Shown here one piece after another: positions 1 to 13,378 of a stretch of DNA of 64,000 bases. The position numbers and the translations under genes were made by a program. Below the pieces are notes generated by a model, which had not been told where the DNA came from, did not search any database, and saw only the letters and a list, made by a program, of their open reading frames with translations. Position 1 is the stretch's first letter, and each line of letters opens with the position of its first letter. The DNA comes from Viola odorata (Eukaryota > Streptophyta > Magnoliopsida > Malpighiales > Violaceae). The stretch lies in the NCBI GenBank assembly GCA_963691705.1, contig OY829540.1, positions 71,968,367 to 72,032,366 of the forward strand. Direction: 5' to 3'.

Positions 1-377
1 GGAGAGAGGATACTCTTAAACTCGTAAATTTTGATAAAAACGAATATACCAGACCAAGAACTTGGGGATATTTGCGCAGGGTTCAAATCAAAATGATTCA
101 ACATATTGCTAACCATGGAATGAAGGGGAAGAGAGAAGCCGTACCGGAACATTCTTGTGTACAATACTCTCCGGTTTTTCCTGAGCGGGGTGTTTAACCT
201 AACGACCTTATCGTCCAAATAGACGGTATACTGGTTATAAAAAGAGGCCCCAAATTCTGTTATTTCCGACCACAACAGCACCACATCGGTGAATACAGAA
301 GGAGTCCTTTCAATCCCCCTTTCGACCTGACTTTTGGGCCTAATTTGCGGACGGGCAGGATTCAATCGGGTGATCAT
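1..377 (-). CDS. Partial Transposase_28-like (putative gypsy-type) plant transposon protein
   Basis: Reading the minus strand from an ATG at 377, the frame stays open for about 125 codons to the window edge. The distal part contains FRYGFSLPLHSMV followed by LNPAQISPSSW. This resembles the pattern (F/Y)GFxLPLHPF...LxPxQLxPNxW of the plant Transposase_28 family (putative gypsy-type transposon proteins), which is often found in the gag-like portion of plant elements. The N-terminal stretch (MITRLNPARPQI...) is not recognised. No neighbouring gene lies on this side, and the C-terminus is outside the window. The family call rests on memory of the motif; that the frame is open is certain. It could be a decayed element or a host gene derived from one. 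Confidence 0.5.
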   Translation of the reverse strand, partial: MITRLNPARPQIRPKSQVERGIERTPSVFTDVVLLWSEITEFGASFYNQYTVYLDDKVVRLNTPLRKNRRVLYTRMFRYGFSLPLHSMVSNMLNHFDLNPAQISPSSWSGIFVFIKIYEFKSILS

Positions 378-1240
378 TTTTTGTTCATTTTTAATAAATT
401 ATGTGAATTAAAAACTTATTGTAGTATAATTTAGACACATACTAAATTACTATTGTCTTTTAGTAGTAGAAAGTAATGGCTTTTCACTAAATCATTAAAG
501 TGAGCTTTTTTTAGATATATTACTAATTTAAGTTATTCAATACATACTGTTTTTCTACAAACAAGGAATTGTACATACTAAACTGAAAGAGATAATAAGC
601 TCGCTTGCTCTGTTTTGGGCCACAATTATCTTTATCTCTATACCCAAAATGTACTAGGAAGATGGATCACATAACTTATTAATTATCTAGCCGGTAATAT
701 AAGTACTAATAGAGATTTAAACTAGGTTTGAATTTTATCCTCATTTTTATATCCAAAAGGTAGGAGCTCCAACCAAATCACATTTGTTTACCATTTTAAC
801 TTCCCGAATAAGATTCGAACCTAAATTTGAATCTAAATTTAAATTTATATCGATACTTTTTCATCAATAAGCAATCGTGAAGGGACAATGTATGTAAGGT
901 ACTCAAACTAACATAATAGAAATAGCTATGAGCGTAACAATAATTCTGGACTGTGATTTTTTGCCACTAATTATTTTGAAAATATTAAAAATTCAATTAT
1001 TTCCTTCAAATTTTTTTAATTGTCCAATTGGATCATTTTTTTTTCTTTTAGATGTTCATTTTTCATTTTTAATGTTGTTAATTAATGAGTAGTTTTTAAA
1101 TATATTTTTTATCTTTTTTATAAATTACAAGGTCCCATCCAATTAATTTAAATATTTTAATGTAAAATTGATTAATTAATAGTGAAGTAATTAATATAGT
1201 AAAAAGAGATAATTAGTATAATGTATTTATAACCGAAATT
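378..1240. other. AT-rich intergenic DNA, no gene seen
   Basis: No open frame with coding character is visible. The segment is AT-rich with homopolymer runs and lies upstream of the methyltransferase array. Confidence 0.6.
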
Positions 1241-1261
1241 AATAAATATCTTGATCTATGT

Positions 1262-1395
1262 GTTCATAGAAATATTGGAAGAAAAACGGAACTGTACCAT
1301 AGTATTATTGGAATTAATATTTGAGCAATTGATGATATATGCCAAAACGACATTAGAAAGTGGTGCCTTCACTGATTATTTTTCAGGTTTTCTTT
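1262..1395 (+). pseudogene. Relic of CCoAOMT-like exon 3 (relic 1)
   Basis: The string from about 1300 to 1330 matches the end of intron 2 of the intact genes and the matching part of relic 2. It is followed at once by about 45 bp matching exon 3 around AKTTLEIG (ATGCCAAAACGACATTAG). The start of exon 3 and everything downstream are missing. It is the first of three relics that alternate with the two intact genes. Confidence 0.7.
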
Positions 1396-1640
1396 ATGAC
1401 ATAACTAGCTAATAGTGCATGTTGTTTTTATACTATAGGTTATGAATTCAATTGATATTATAATAATAATTAATAATATAATTTAAAAAAATAAAAAAAT
1501 AAAACTTTAAAACCTTTTTTTTGGTAGATCACTTAACATTCACATGGGTAGGTGTTGGTGGGGCACTTCGTATTTGTTCTATTCATTCATACATCTCTAT
1601 ATAATAATACAAGTGATTAGAGAAAAGTTGTAAATTATCG

Positions 1641-3033
<1,393 letters not shown>

Positions 3034-4124
3034 AATCTTCATCTTAAGAAAATGGGAATAAGACGTACTATTTATGAAATTCCTCCATCTCTATGTTATG
3101 ATCCTCTGGTGTTGTGTTTGTTCGGATAGTTCACTACTGAGTTATCTTTATTGATTTCTTTTTCATGCTTAGGCTGTTTGAGTGAGTGCGCTGTTCCGCT
3201 GTTTTGCTGCTTATTAAAAATAATAAAAAATCTCTATATTATCATAACTTTATAATAAATTTTGAGTATTAATTCTATAACATCAATACATGAAAAATGA
3301 ATAAAAAAGATAGATGAGAAAAGTTCAGACCTATACCTTATCCACCTACATAATTCGCTTAACTTGACCTTATCGACACAAAACCAACCTGAATATGGTA
3401 GAGTCACATATATATTTTTTAAAACTAACCCACATGAACAAATATAGAGTCTTTAATTATTTAAGTAGTATCCAAAAAAAAAAACAGACCGGACCCGCGT
3501 GTAAATCTTTTAAATAATATATCTAATAATATCATATAAATACAAAAAATTTTAAAAAAAGTTTGAAATACCCTACAAAATTATAGTTTGTACACAAATA
3601 ACAAAATTGTAAATATTAATATACATTTGTCATCTTTACTTCACTTCTAAACTAAAACTCTTTCTTTAAAACATTAAAATTATGATAAATGATCATATGG
3701 AGACGAATTGGAACTAATTAGTAAAAATTGGGATAAAATGGTCAAAATTGAATTTATATGATGAAATTTCACTATTTTTTTTATGAACAAACTTAACTTA
3801 AGTTGAAAAATAAATAATTAATTCGATAAAATAATAAAAATTGAATTTATAAGTTAGTTGGATACCAATTAGATAAAAATTTAGTGAATTTTGATATCAA
3901 TATTTTGGATTTTAATTGAATTTTATCAAAATCCAATCCAAACTCAATTTAAAAATTAAAAAATCTTGTTTTCTTTTCTTCTTCCTTTCATTAATTATTA
4001 ATAGTTATTAATGGCACCAAATCAAATAACAAAAATATTTTGGTAAATATTAAGTACATCAATGAATACGAAATAGTCAGCACCCGATGTGCACCGAATG
4101 TGATAACTAAATTATCGTGAAAAA
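3034..4124. repeat. 3' flank of copy 1, duplicated after copy 2
   Basis: No gene. The stretch after the stop (3034-3170), and again from about 3250 to 4060, matches 8046-8210 and about 8550-9210, with indels. It is the downstream half of the tandem unit. Confidence 0.75.
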
Positions 4125-4174
4125 AAAAGGGAACTATACCATAATATTGTTGGAATTAATATTTGAGTAATTGA

Positions 4175-4255
<81 letters not shown>

Positions 4256-4835
4256 TGCATCATGTCAGTTCCGGTGGAGGAAGGACAACTTCTTTCGTTG
4301 CTCTTGCAATTAATGAATATGCCAAAACGACATTAGAAATTGGTGTCTTCACTGGCTATTCTATCTACCCTCTCTATCGCCTTGGCCTTATGTAGATTAC
4401 AGCCATTCATGTAGATGAACAAACAGTCAATGTTGAACTACCATTCATTGAAAAGGCTGGGATGGCCAACAAAATCAATTTCATTCACTCGGATGCAATC
4501 TCTGCCCTCAATGAGATTCTTAACAATGTGAGTTTTGTTCTTTTTTTTTTCCTATATTTCTACCAACACATTTCTTTGAAAAAAAAATACTAGCTAGATA
4601 TGATTAAGGTTTTTTTTATAAGCAATTGAGATTATATTTTATTTAATAATTATTTATTTAAATAAAAATGAAATATATCTTAAGATAGAAAATTGGGTCA
4701 TTCGATTACGTAAAACTTTATATTTTATGACTTCAGTAAAATGACTTGGATGTGTCATATGTGTATCAAAACAGGAGAATCGACTGGATTATGATTTTTT
4801 ATTTGTGGATACCAAGAAGAAGGAGATGTCTACTG
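4125..4835 (+). pseudogene. CCoAOMT-like pseudogene (relic 2)
   Basis: This copy begins with the end of intron 2, here expanded by a long AT dinucleotide run. It continues with exon 3 (about 4255-4392), exon 4 (about 4395-4528), an intron with its donor kept, and only the first 50 bp of exon 5 (from about 4774), where similarity stops. Exons 1-2 are absent. The end of exon 3 and nearly all of intron 3 are deleted, so exon 3 runs into exon 4 across a TGTAG string. The intact IGV(F/Y)TGYS motif is still readable. It cannot encode a working enzyme. Confidence 0.85.
4174..4252. repeat. AT dinucleotide microsatellite
   Basis: An uninterrupted AT run of nearly 80 bp inside the intron 2 remnant of relic 2. 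A shorter run (about 30 bp) sits at the same place in relic 3 (9250-9281), and a two- to three-unit seed is present in relic 1. Confidence 0.95.
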
Positions 4836-5900
4836 TATCTTTTCAACGATAACTACTAAAGCTTTAAAGAATGACAATGATTAATCAAATCTAAATTTAA
4901 ATTGGCCAGATTTAAACTAGACATGAACAATTATGGCAAACAATTAGATAGATCATGAATGCAATTTGAAAAGTATGAAGATCAATTAGATCTCATGAAT
5001 GCGGCAAACCATATTCCTATGATCTTTATCAAGGATCAATGATTAATTTCGCTAGACATAATCAGATGAAATAAAATACTGGAATAAAATTGCATAAAAA
5101 AATTCCTTGAAACAAGGAAGAAGATGAAGTTCAGAGCGTGAAAAACCAAGGCAGAAGCTAAAGAATCTGAAAAGAAAAAAGATAAGTTGTCGATAATTCA
5201 AGTCACTTTTTCTTTCTTTGATTATCTCCAACCAATTGTTTTTAATTCTAAATTTAAAACTATATTAAATGTATCTTATCCATAAGAGGAGTAAGACTCT
5301 TTGAAATTGTCTTTGTTCAAACTTGGAAGCTCGCGCAAACACAGCTGCTCCTCCCTTCTGTTATGGGCTTCAGAAGTCGGGCTCAATCCATCTAGTAGAG
5401 TCGAATTGGCCATGAGAAAAATCTTGCCCCAAGAAAATATTCTTCCCCTTCTCTGATCCTCTAATTTTGAATTGCGAATCTTCCAGCCAGAAGGGTCCAT
5501 AACCAACTCCTTTGTTCCAGAATTATCCTCAAATCACTTTCCTGCACAAATAACAAACAGTTTATAGCTCTAATAAGTGCAATTACTATTAAAAATACAA
5601 GGATTTAAATGACAATTAGCAACGAAATATACACCCAATCAATCTTATTTATTTATTTCTCATCAAAGTCATTTGATATCTAATCATCATATTAGATATC
5701 GACTATTTCAAACTCGAATGGGGTAAAATGATAAATAAAATGAGTTGGGTCATGAGTTTTATTAGAAGATATTAATTACTGTTAGAACTTGATCAAATCG
5801 GCAAATTTAACTAATAAGCTAGTCATTAATCAGTTTATCTATATATAGATCATCGAAATTTCACTCCACCTTAACATCCACCCCGACTGTTGAATCAATC
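4836..5900. other. Unique DNA between tandem units
   Basis: It separates relic 2 from the upstream flank of copy 2 and has no counterpart after copy 2. It contains one minus-strand open frame (listed separately) and otherwise AT-rich sequence. Confidence 0.5.
5276..5524 (-). other. Possible stray coding exon of unknown gene
   Basis: A minus-strand frame ending in TAA at 5276 has a composition unlike the random frames around it (GWKIRNSKLEDQRRGRIF..., rich in charged residues). It is preceded at about 5531 by an acceptor-like TTTGTGCAG. I do not recognise a family. It may be the last exon of a decayed or captured gene fragment; no partner exon was found. Confidence 0.2.
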
Positions 5901-6160
5901 TTATGGTTAAATACAAAGCAATGTGCGGTAGAACTTGACACTATTACCATACGCTTTATCCGATTGTCACATTCTTCTCTTTTATTCAGTTTTTAATGTT
6001 ATTTTTCACGTTTTCTTTATGAAATAAGTAGGCTAAAAATAATGCATGTTGTTTTTATAGTGTAGGTTATGAGTTCGATTGATATTATAATAAAAATTAA
6101 TAATACAATTAAAAAAAAACTTTATCATCCACGTGGGTAGGTGTTGGTGGGCCACTTCAT

Positions 6161-6682
6161 TAAGTGTGTGTTTGGGGTTGGGAGTTGGGTACCCAACCCA
6201 ACTTTTCCCAACCCAAAAGCCTTTGAAGGCGTTTGGTAACACCACTGCAGCCCACAGCACTTTTAAAATTTTGCCTTGGCCCCCCTCTTTTCCTCACTGG
6301 AGCAAATTGCTCCAGTGGCCCAACGCAGCCTGCGTTGGGCACCTTCTTTCTCTTTTTTTTTTTTTTTCATTTTAATTTTATTTTTTTACTTTATATAATG
6401 AACAAAATAAATTAAAAACTACCACACTAAATTCTCCATCTCAAGTAATTCTAGATCCACTTTTTCTATTTTTATTAATTTTTTTTAAATGGGTTTTATT
6501 CTCCAACTTTTTTTATTTTTATAGTTTTACCAAACACCAAAAACAACTTCTCATTTCCCACAACACTTTTAAAAAATGTTTACCAAACAGCATACTACTT
6601 TGCGCAAAAGTGCTTTTCCCACAGCACTTTTGCCCACAGCACATTTCGGACCAGAACCGGAACGCCAAACAGGCCCTAAGTA
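6161..6682. mobile_element. Foldback-type insertion in promoter of copy 2
   Basis: A 522 bp block interrupts sequence that is continuous upstream of copy 1. It is flanked by a 25 bp direct repeat (6136-6160 and 6683-6707). Its ends are loosely inverted (GTGTGTTTGG near the left end, CCAAACAGGCCC near the right), as in hAT-type MITEs. Internally it has three palindromes: 6184-6197, 6295-6317 and 6318-6340, the last two adjoining. No transposase frame is present. Confidence 0.7.
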
Positions 6683-6772
6683 GGTAGGTGTTGGTGGGCC
6701 ACTTCATATTTGTTCTATTCATTCATTCTATATACTGTATAAAAGTGATTAGAAAAAAGTTGTAAATTATCG

Positions 6773-8045
<1,273 letters not shown>

Positions 8046-8330
8046 AATCTTCATCTTAAGAAAAAGGGAACAAGAATGTTAGAAGGTATTATTTATGAAA
8101 TTCCTCCATCTCTATGTTATGATCCTCTGGTGTTGTGTTTGTTCGGATAGTTCACTACTGAGTTATCTTTATTGATTTCTTTTTCATGCTTAGGCTGTTT
8201 GAGTGAGTGCGCTGTTCTGCTGTTTTGCAGCAGCTTCTTGTACGTGTCTGTTCTTCGTGACTTTTTCTTCAATATAATCTCTATGCTTATTAAAAAATAA
8301 ATAAAAAGATTCTAATTTTTTCTTAAAGAT

Positions 8331-8511
8331 GATCAGTCATGTTAGAAGAATCTGAACTGTTCAATAAAATTAAACGGATGAGATTAAAAATTCAAATAAT
8401 TAATGAATTGACCACTTATTGAATTTTATTAACTGGTCAACTCATTAATGACTTGAATTTTTATCCGTCCAATTTTATTGAACGGTTCAGATTCGTCTAA
8501 CATAACTGGTC
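8331..8511. mobile_element. Fully palindromic MITE 3' of copy 2
   Basis: About 180 bp that folds on itself over nearly its whole length: GATCAGTCATGTTAG at the left matches the complement of CTAACATAACTGGTC at the right, with a pivot near 8420. The 3' flank of copy 1 lacks it, so it inserted into one unit only. Confidence 0.75.
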
Positions 8512-9207
8512 ATGTTCAAAGAAAAATTAGAGGAGCCGGATCCATTACTTTATAATAAATTTTGAGTATTACTTCTATAACATCAATACATAAAAAATGA
8601 ATATGAGAAAAGTTCAGACCTATAGCTTGAAAATATTCTAAGGTTTTTTTGGTATTCATCCACCCGCATAATTCGCTTAACCTGATCTTACCGACACAAA
8701 ACCGATCTGAATAGGGTAAGGTCACATTTTTATTTTTTAAAAACCAACCCCCGTGAACAAATAGTGTCTTTAATTATTTAAGTAGTATCTAAAAAAAAAA
8801 CAGACCGGACCCTCATGAACAATTATTGAAATTATAAATCTTTTAAAAAATATATCTAATAATATCATGTAAATACAAAAATTTCTTCATTTAGAAAAAA
8901 AAAAGTTTGAAATACCCTACAAAATTTTAGTTTGTCACGTTTACTTCACTTCTAAACTAAAACTCTTTCTTTAAAACATTAAAATTATGATAAATGATCA
9001 TATGGAGTCGAATTGGAACTAATTAGTAAAAATTGGGATAAAATGGTCAAAATCGAATTTATATGATAAAATTTCACTAATTTTTTTATGAACTTTATCC
9101 AAACTCAATTTAAAAATTAAAAAATCTTGTTTTCTTTTCTTCTTCCTTTCATTAATTATTAATAATTATTAATAAAATAACAAAAATATTTTGGTAAATA
9201 TTAAGTG

Positions 9208-9247
9208 CATCGCCCAATATTGTTGGAATTAATATTTGAGTAATTGA

Positions 9248-9282
<35 letters not shown>

Positions 9283-9335
9283 TGAATCATGTCAGTTCTA
9301 GTGGACGAAGGACAAGCTCTTGTCATTAATGAATT
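9208..9335 (+). pseudogene. Relic of CCoAOMT-like exon 3 (relic 3)
   Basis: The same intron 2 tail as relic 2 (TTGGAATTAATATTTGAG), a 30 bp AT run, then about 50 bp of the exon 3 start (GTGAATCATGTCAGTT and on to GGACGAAGGACAAGCTCTTG) before similarity ends. This closes the tandem array. Confidence 0.75.
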
Positions 9336-9860
9336 GATTTATACATTTTTTTTAAAGTGGTTATATTATAATTAATTATTATTACGATTTGAGAGATTAA
9401 ACTCATGGTTTACATCACAAAGACAATATATACTAATAAGTTGAATTATAATTTCGGGTAGTTATTCTCTCAATATGTTCACACAGTAAAATCAAAGTTT
9501 TTTGTTTGGTATGACACTGCCTTTTCTACTTCTTCTATAACATTAAGCTAAAAGCAAATTTATTAAAAAAATTACTCATGGATTCAGCTATTTAATAAAT
9601 ATAATTTAGTTATATAAAAATTATGTATTTTTAGTCAATTATTTTTAGTCATTTTTTAACTACTTCCAATTAATACTAATTTTAATTTCTCGATACATTC
9701 GAAAAGACAAAAATGACATTTAAAAAAATAAAAAATAAATATTTATTATAATCATTAAGTAAGGAGGTTCTCAAGGAGGTTCTTTAAATAATTAAGGAGT
9801 CTAAAAATATGAGTATTTCCATTTGGTGGTTTGTAATGGAAACAAACATTACTCTTCGAA
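9336..9860. other. AT-rich intergenic DNA, no gene seen
   Basis: Only short chance frames; nothing with coding character between relic 3 and the foldback element. Confidence 0.5.
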
Positions 9861-11712
9861 GGGGAAAAGACACTCCGGGGTCTCTATGGATATTATTTTT
9901 ATTTTTGTTGATCCCACTTTTCGATTTCTGTGACATTTGGTCCCTACCGTTATTGCCGTTAGCACCCGGGAGTCCCTATCGTCAAAATTGACATTAACGG
10001 TCGCTTTTTGCCGTTAACGCCATTATTTTATTATTATTTTTTGACACGTGTCAATTTAGAAAAAAAATTAATTAAAAAATTCAAAAAAAAAATATAATTA
10101 ATTAAAAAATTCAAAAAAAATATAATTAATTAAACAAATCCGAAAAAAATATAATTAATTAAAAAAATCAGAAAATAATATATATATTTTTCCTTTTATT
10201 ATCTAAATAATTTTAAAAATTCAGAAAATAATATAATTATTTAAAAAAATTCAGAAAATAATGTAATTAACTTATAAAAAGCAATGTAATTAATTTAAAA
10301 TTTTAGAAAATAATATAATTAATTAAAAAAATTTAAGAAACAATGTAATTAATTTAATGTTTTTTGCTTTTATTATCTAATTAATTTTTAAAAAATCAGT
10401 TTTATTATCTAATTAATTTTTAAAAATTCATAAAATAATATAATTATTTTAAGGAATTCAAAAAATAATGTAATTAATTTATAAAAAGTAATGTAATTAA
10501 TTTTAAATTTCACAAAAAAATATAATTAATTTAAAAATTCAGAAAAACAATGTAATTAATTTAAAAATTCAGAAAAATAATATAATTATTTTTTTAATTT
10601 TTAATTTTATTATCTCTTATTTCCTTTATTTTCACTTCTCCTCCTCTTTTCAAAAATATCTCCAAAATAGTTTTATTAATTATTTCAAAAAATAACACAA
10701 ATTAAGATTTCTTTTTACAGCATAGGAGAGATGATGAAGAGAGGGCGACGGTGTTGGGTTTGGTTGGGGATCTGGGCAGTGGAGCATGGCAGGCGAGATG
10801 AGCGGCCATGCAAAGGTGGCTCATTTTTTTTATGTATGGACATGAAATAAAATTAATTACATTGTTTACATTATTTACATTTGACTAGGGGAAGAAAGAA
10901 AGAAAAAAAGAAGAAATAAAAGAAAGAAAGAAATAGAAAGAAGAAAAGAAAAAAGGAGGAGAAGTGAGAATAAATGAAATAAGAGATAATAAAAGAAAAA
11001 AAGAAAAAAATAATTATATTATTTTTCTGAATTTTTATATTAATTATATTGTTTTTTTGAATTTTTTAATTAATTATATTTTTTTGTGAAATTTAAAATT
11101 AATTACATTATTTTTTGAATTCTTTAAAATAATTATATTATTTTTTGTATTTTTTAAAATTAATTAGATAATAAAACTGATTTTTTAAAAATTAATTAGA
11201 TAATAAAATTTTTTTTTTAAAAATTGATTACATTATTTTTAATTTTTTTTAATTAATTATATTATTTTCTAAGATTTTAAATTAATTACATTGCTTTTTA
11301 TAAATTAATTACATTATTTTCTGAATTTTTTAAAATAATTATATTATTTTCTGATTTTTTAAAATTAATTAGATAATAAAAGGAAAAAATATATATTATT
11401 TTCTGATTTTTTTAATTAATTATATTTTTTTAGAATTTTTGTAATTAATTATATTTTTTCTGAATTTTTTAATTAATTATTTTTTTTTTGGAATTTTTTA
11501 ATTATATTTTTTTCCTGAATTGACACGTGTTAAAAAATAATAATAAAATAATGACGTTAACGGCAAAAAGCGACCGTTAACGTCAATTTTGACGATAGGG
11601 ACCCCCGGGTGCTAACGGCAATAACGATAGGGACCAAATGTCACAGAAATCGAAAAGTGGGATCAATAAAAATAAAAATAATATCCATAGGGACCCCGGG
11701 TTGCCTTTAACC
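9861..11712. mobile_element. 1.85 kb foldback element with ~790 bp inverted arms
   Basis: The left arm (about 9861-10655) is the near-perfect reverse complement of the right arm (about 10945-11712). The outer 190 bp of each arm are unique sequence, matching through TGACACGTG-type strings and GACATTTGGTCCCTA. The inner parts consist of iterated, roughly 35-40 bp AT-rich subrepeats (AATTAATTATATT...TTCTGAA). The central spacer (about 10656-10944) includes a more GC-rich patch at 10730-10820 and purine tracts, with no convincing transposase frame. No clear target-site duplication was found. It looks like a MULE/Foldback-type non-autonomous element. Confidence 0.85.
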
Positions 11713-11800
11713 AATAAAAATCAATTAAATAATTATTTATTATATTCCTTCTATGTGAAGTCGAATCTCCAAAATCGTGGTCAATCTAGTGGAGTTATTA

Positions 11801-12103
11801 CTCCCTCCGTATGGAAAACAATGACGCTTTAGACTTTTTGGCTAAGTGAAGAAAAGAAGGTCGTTTTACATTTTACTCCCCTGTACTGACTACTTTACCC
11901 TTCCCATTTTCCTCTGCCATTCTCAACCCTCTCTCTCCCATACGTTGAATGAAATCTGAAAATTGGGAGGGATAAGTGAATGGGCAATTTTGTATTAACA
12001 CAAGGCAGTGAAGGGGCAATTTTGTATTAACACAAGATGCACAGTGTCAGTCTTAAGATTTGTGCCAAAGCCTAAAGCGTCATTGTTTTCCATACGGAGG
12101 GAG
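11801..12103. mobile_element. Stowaway-like MITE
   Basis: Starts CTCCCTCCGTATGG and ends CCATACGGAGGGAG, flanked by TA (11799-11800 and 12104-12105). The inverted ends extend through about 35 bp (GACGCTTTAG / CTAAAGCGTC). No coding capacity. Confidence 0.93.
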
Positions 12104-12430
12104 TATTACGCTAGTATACTGTGGTAGTACAATATTTAAACAGTAACAAATAGTGGAATAATTTGAAAATAATAAAATTGGGGTAGATGAGATGTAATAG
12201 GGTTGCCACTTGTGAGGTGGGTTTTTGGACTATATATTCTCTTCGTTTTTAGTTAACTGTCATTTTAATTTTGGACATACATATTAAGAAAACTGAATGA
12301 TTCACTATTTGAGATAATTTTATTTCTTATTTTTTCTCGAACGTTCGAGCATTCTTAATTGGCATGAAGGTATAGTAGTATTTTTGAAATATGGCATGAG
12401 GGTATAGTAGTATTTTTCATTAATAATAAA
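12104..12430. other. Upstream flank of NLR relic
   Basis: AT-rich. The segment 12240-12350 resembles one end of the MITE family at 27534-27769 (TGATTCACTATTTGA...TTTTTCTCG) but its second end is missing. GGTATAGTAGTATTTTT occurs twice (about 12369 and 12400) and again before the intact NLR. Confidence 0.5.
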
Positions 12431-12431
12431 A

Positions 12432-12640
12432 AATTAATTAATGAAAGTCTTTGTGTAGATTCAATGAGGCCAGTTGACTGAAAAGCTAGCTCATTAATCA
12501 TTTATTTATGGTCATTAACTCTCAGCTTAGCTTGGGAGTTTTGAAATCGAAATCCTTCCATTGCTAATATTGCTATTTCCCTGTATTTCACTCACAATTT
12601 CTACACAACTTTTTAGTTTGTTTCCTTTTCTTTGACGAGC
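12432..12640 (+). repeat. NLR promoter repeat, copy A
   Basis: It matches the segment upstream of the intact NLR (AATTAATGAAAGTCTTTGTG, then AAAAGCTAGCTCATT and GGTCATTAACTCTCA). The palindromic core seen in the other copies is collapsed to half here. Confidence 0.7.
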
Positions 12641-12731
12641 TTCCATTTTAGTTTCCCACTCACAATTTCTATTCTAATTTGTTTCCTTTCCTTTGACGAG
12701 TTTCCATTTTAGTTTTCCAAAAAAATTAAAA

Positions 12732-12883
12732 ATGGTTCTACCGTGCCTTATGAGCGCTTTCAACAGTATTGGTGGGAGCTGTTTCGGGTGGGTTGGGGAG
12801 CGCATCAAAACGGAGGCTGCTCTTCTCATTGCCTACAATCCAACGTTGAGAATCTGAGGACACGAGTTCAGAATCTGCGTGTA
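12732..12883 (+). pseudogene. Truncated, frameshifted copy of NLR exon 1
   Basis: From the ATG at 12732 the sequence follows NLR exon 1 (MVLPCLMSAFNSIGGSCF...) almost base for base. It then loses bases at about 12838 (CAATCCAACG against CAACGCCAACG in the intact gene), shifting the frame. Similarity ends at about 12880, within the coiled-coil region. The 5' flank is duplicated too. Confidence 0.88.
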
Positions 12884-13091
12884 TGAAGCATATTTGGGTA
12901 TGGGTAATAATAAATATTTAATTTTGGATATGAATTAAATATTTACCCATATCCGCCCATACCCATACCCGCCTAATTGTCATTCTTAAATTCCCTACTA
13001 ATTATTGGCACAAAAAATATATTAAAATATAAAATATGGCATGAGCTTATAACACGGAGGGGTATAGTAGTATTTTCATTAATAAAAAAAA

Positions 13092-13350
13092 TTTAATTAA
13101 TGAAAGACTTTGGAAAGTCTTTGTGCACATATCATCCAATCAGAAAAGAAAAGCTAGCTCATTTATTTATGGCCATTAACTCTCATTTTGCCAGTTTTCA
13201 AATCAAATCCTTTACCTTCAAAAAAAAAAAAAAAAATCCTTTGAAATTGCTAATATTGCTATTTGTTTTGTGCTAAATCTGCCGTTTGTTCTTTGTTTCC
13301 ACTCACAATTTCTATTTCAATTTGTTTCCTTTCCTTCGCCGAGTTTCCAT
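13092..13350 (+). promoter_or_regulatory. NLR promoter repeat, copy B (before intact NLR)
   Basis: Contains a perfect inverted repeat, AAAGACTTT-GG-AAAGTCTTT, at about 13102-13121, followed by the AGCTAGCTCATTTATTTATGG block. The same box occurs before the relic (12432) and at 28141 and 28632. Each half contains AAAG, the core bound by Dof factors; regulation by them is inference. Confidence 0.5.
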
Positions 13351-13378
13351 TTTTGTTTTCCAAAAAAAAAACCAAAAA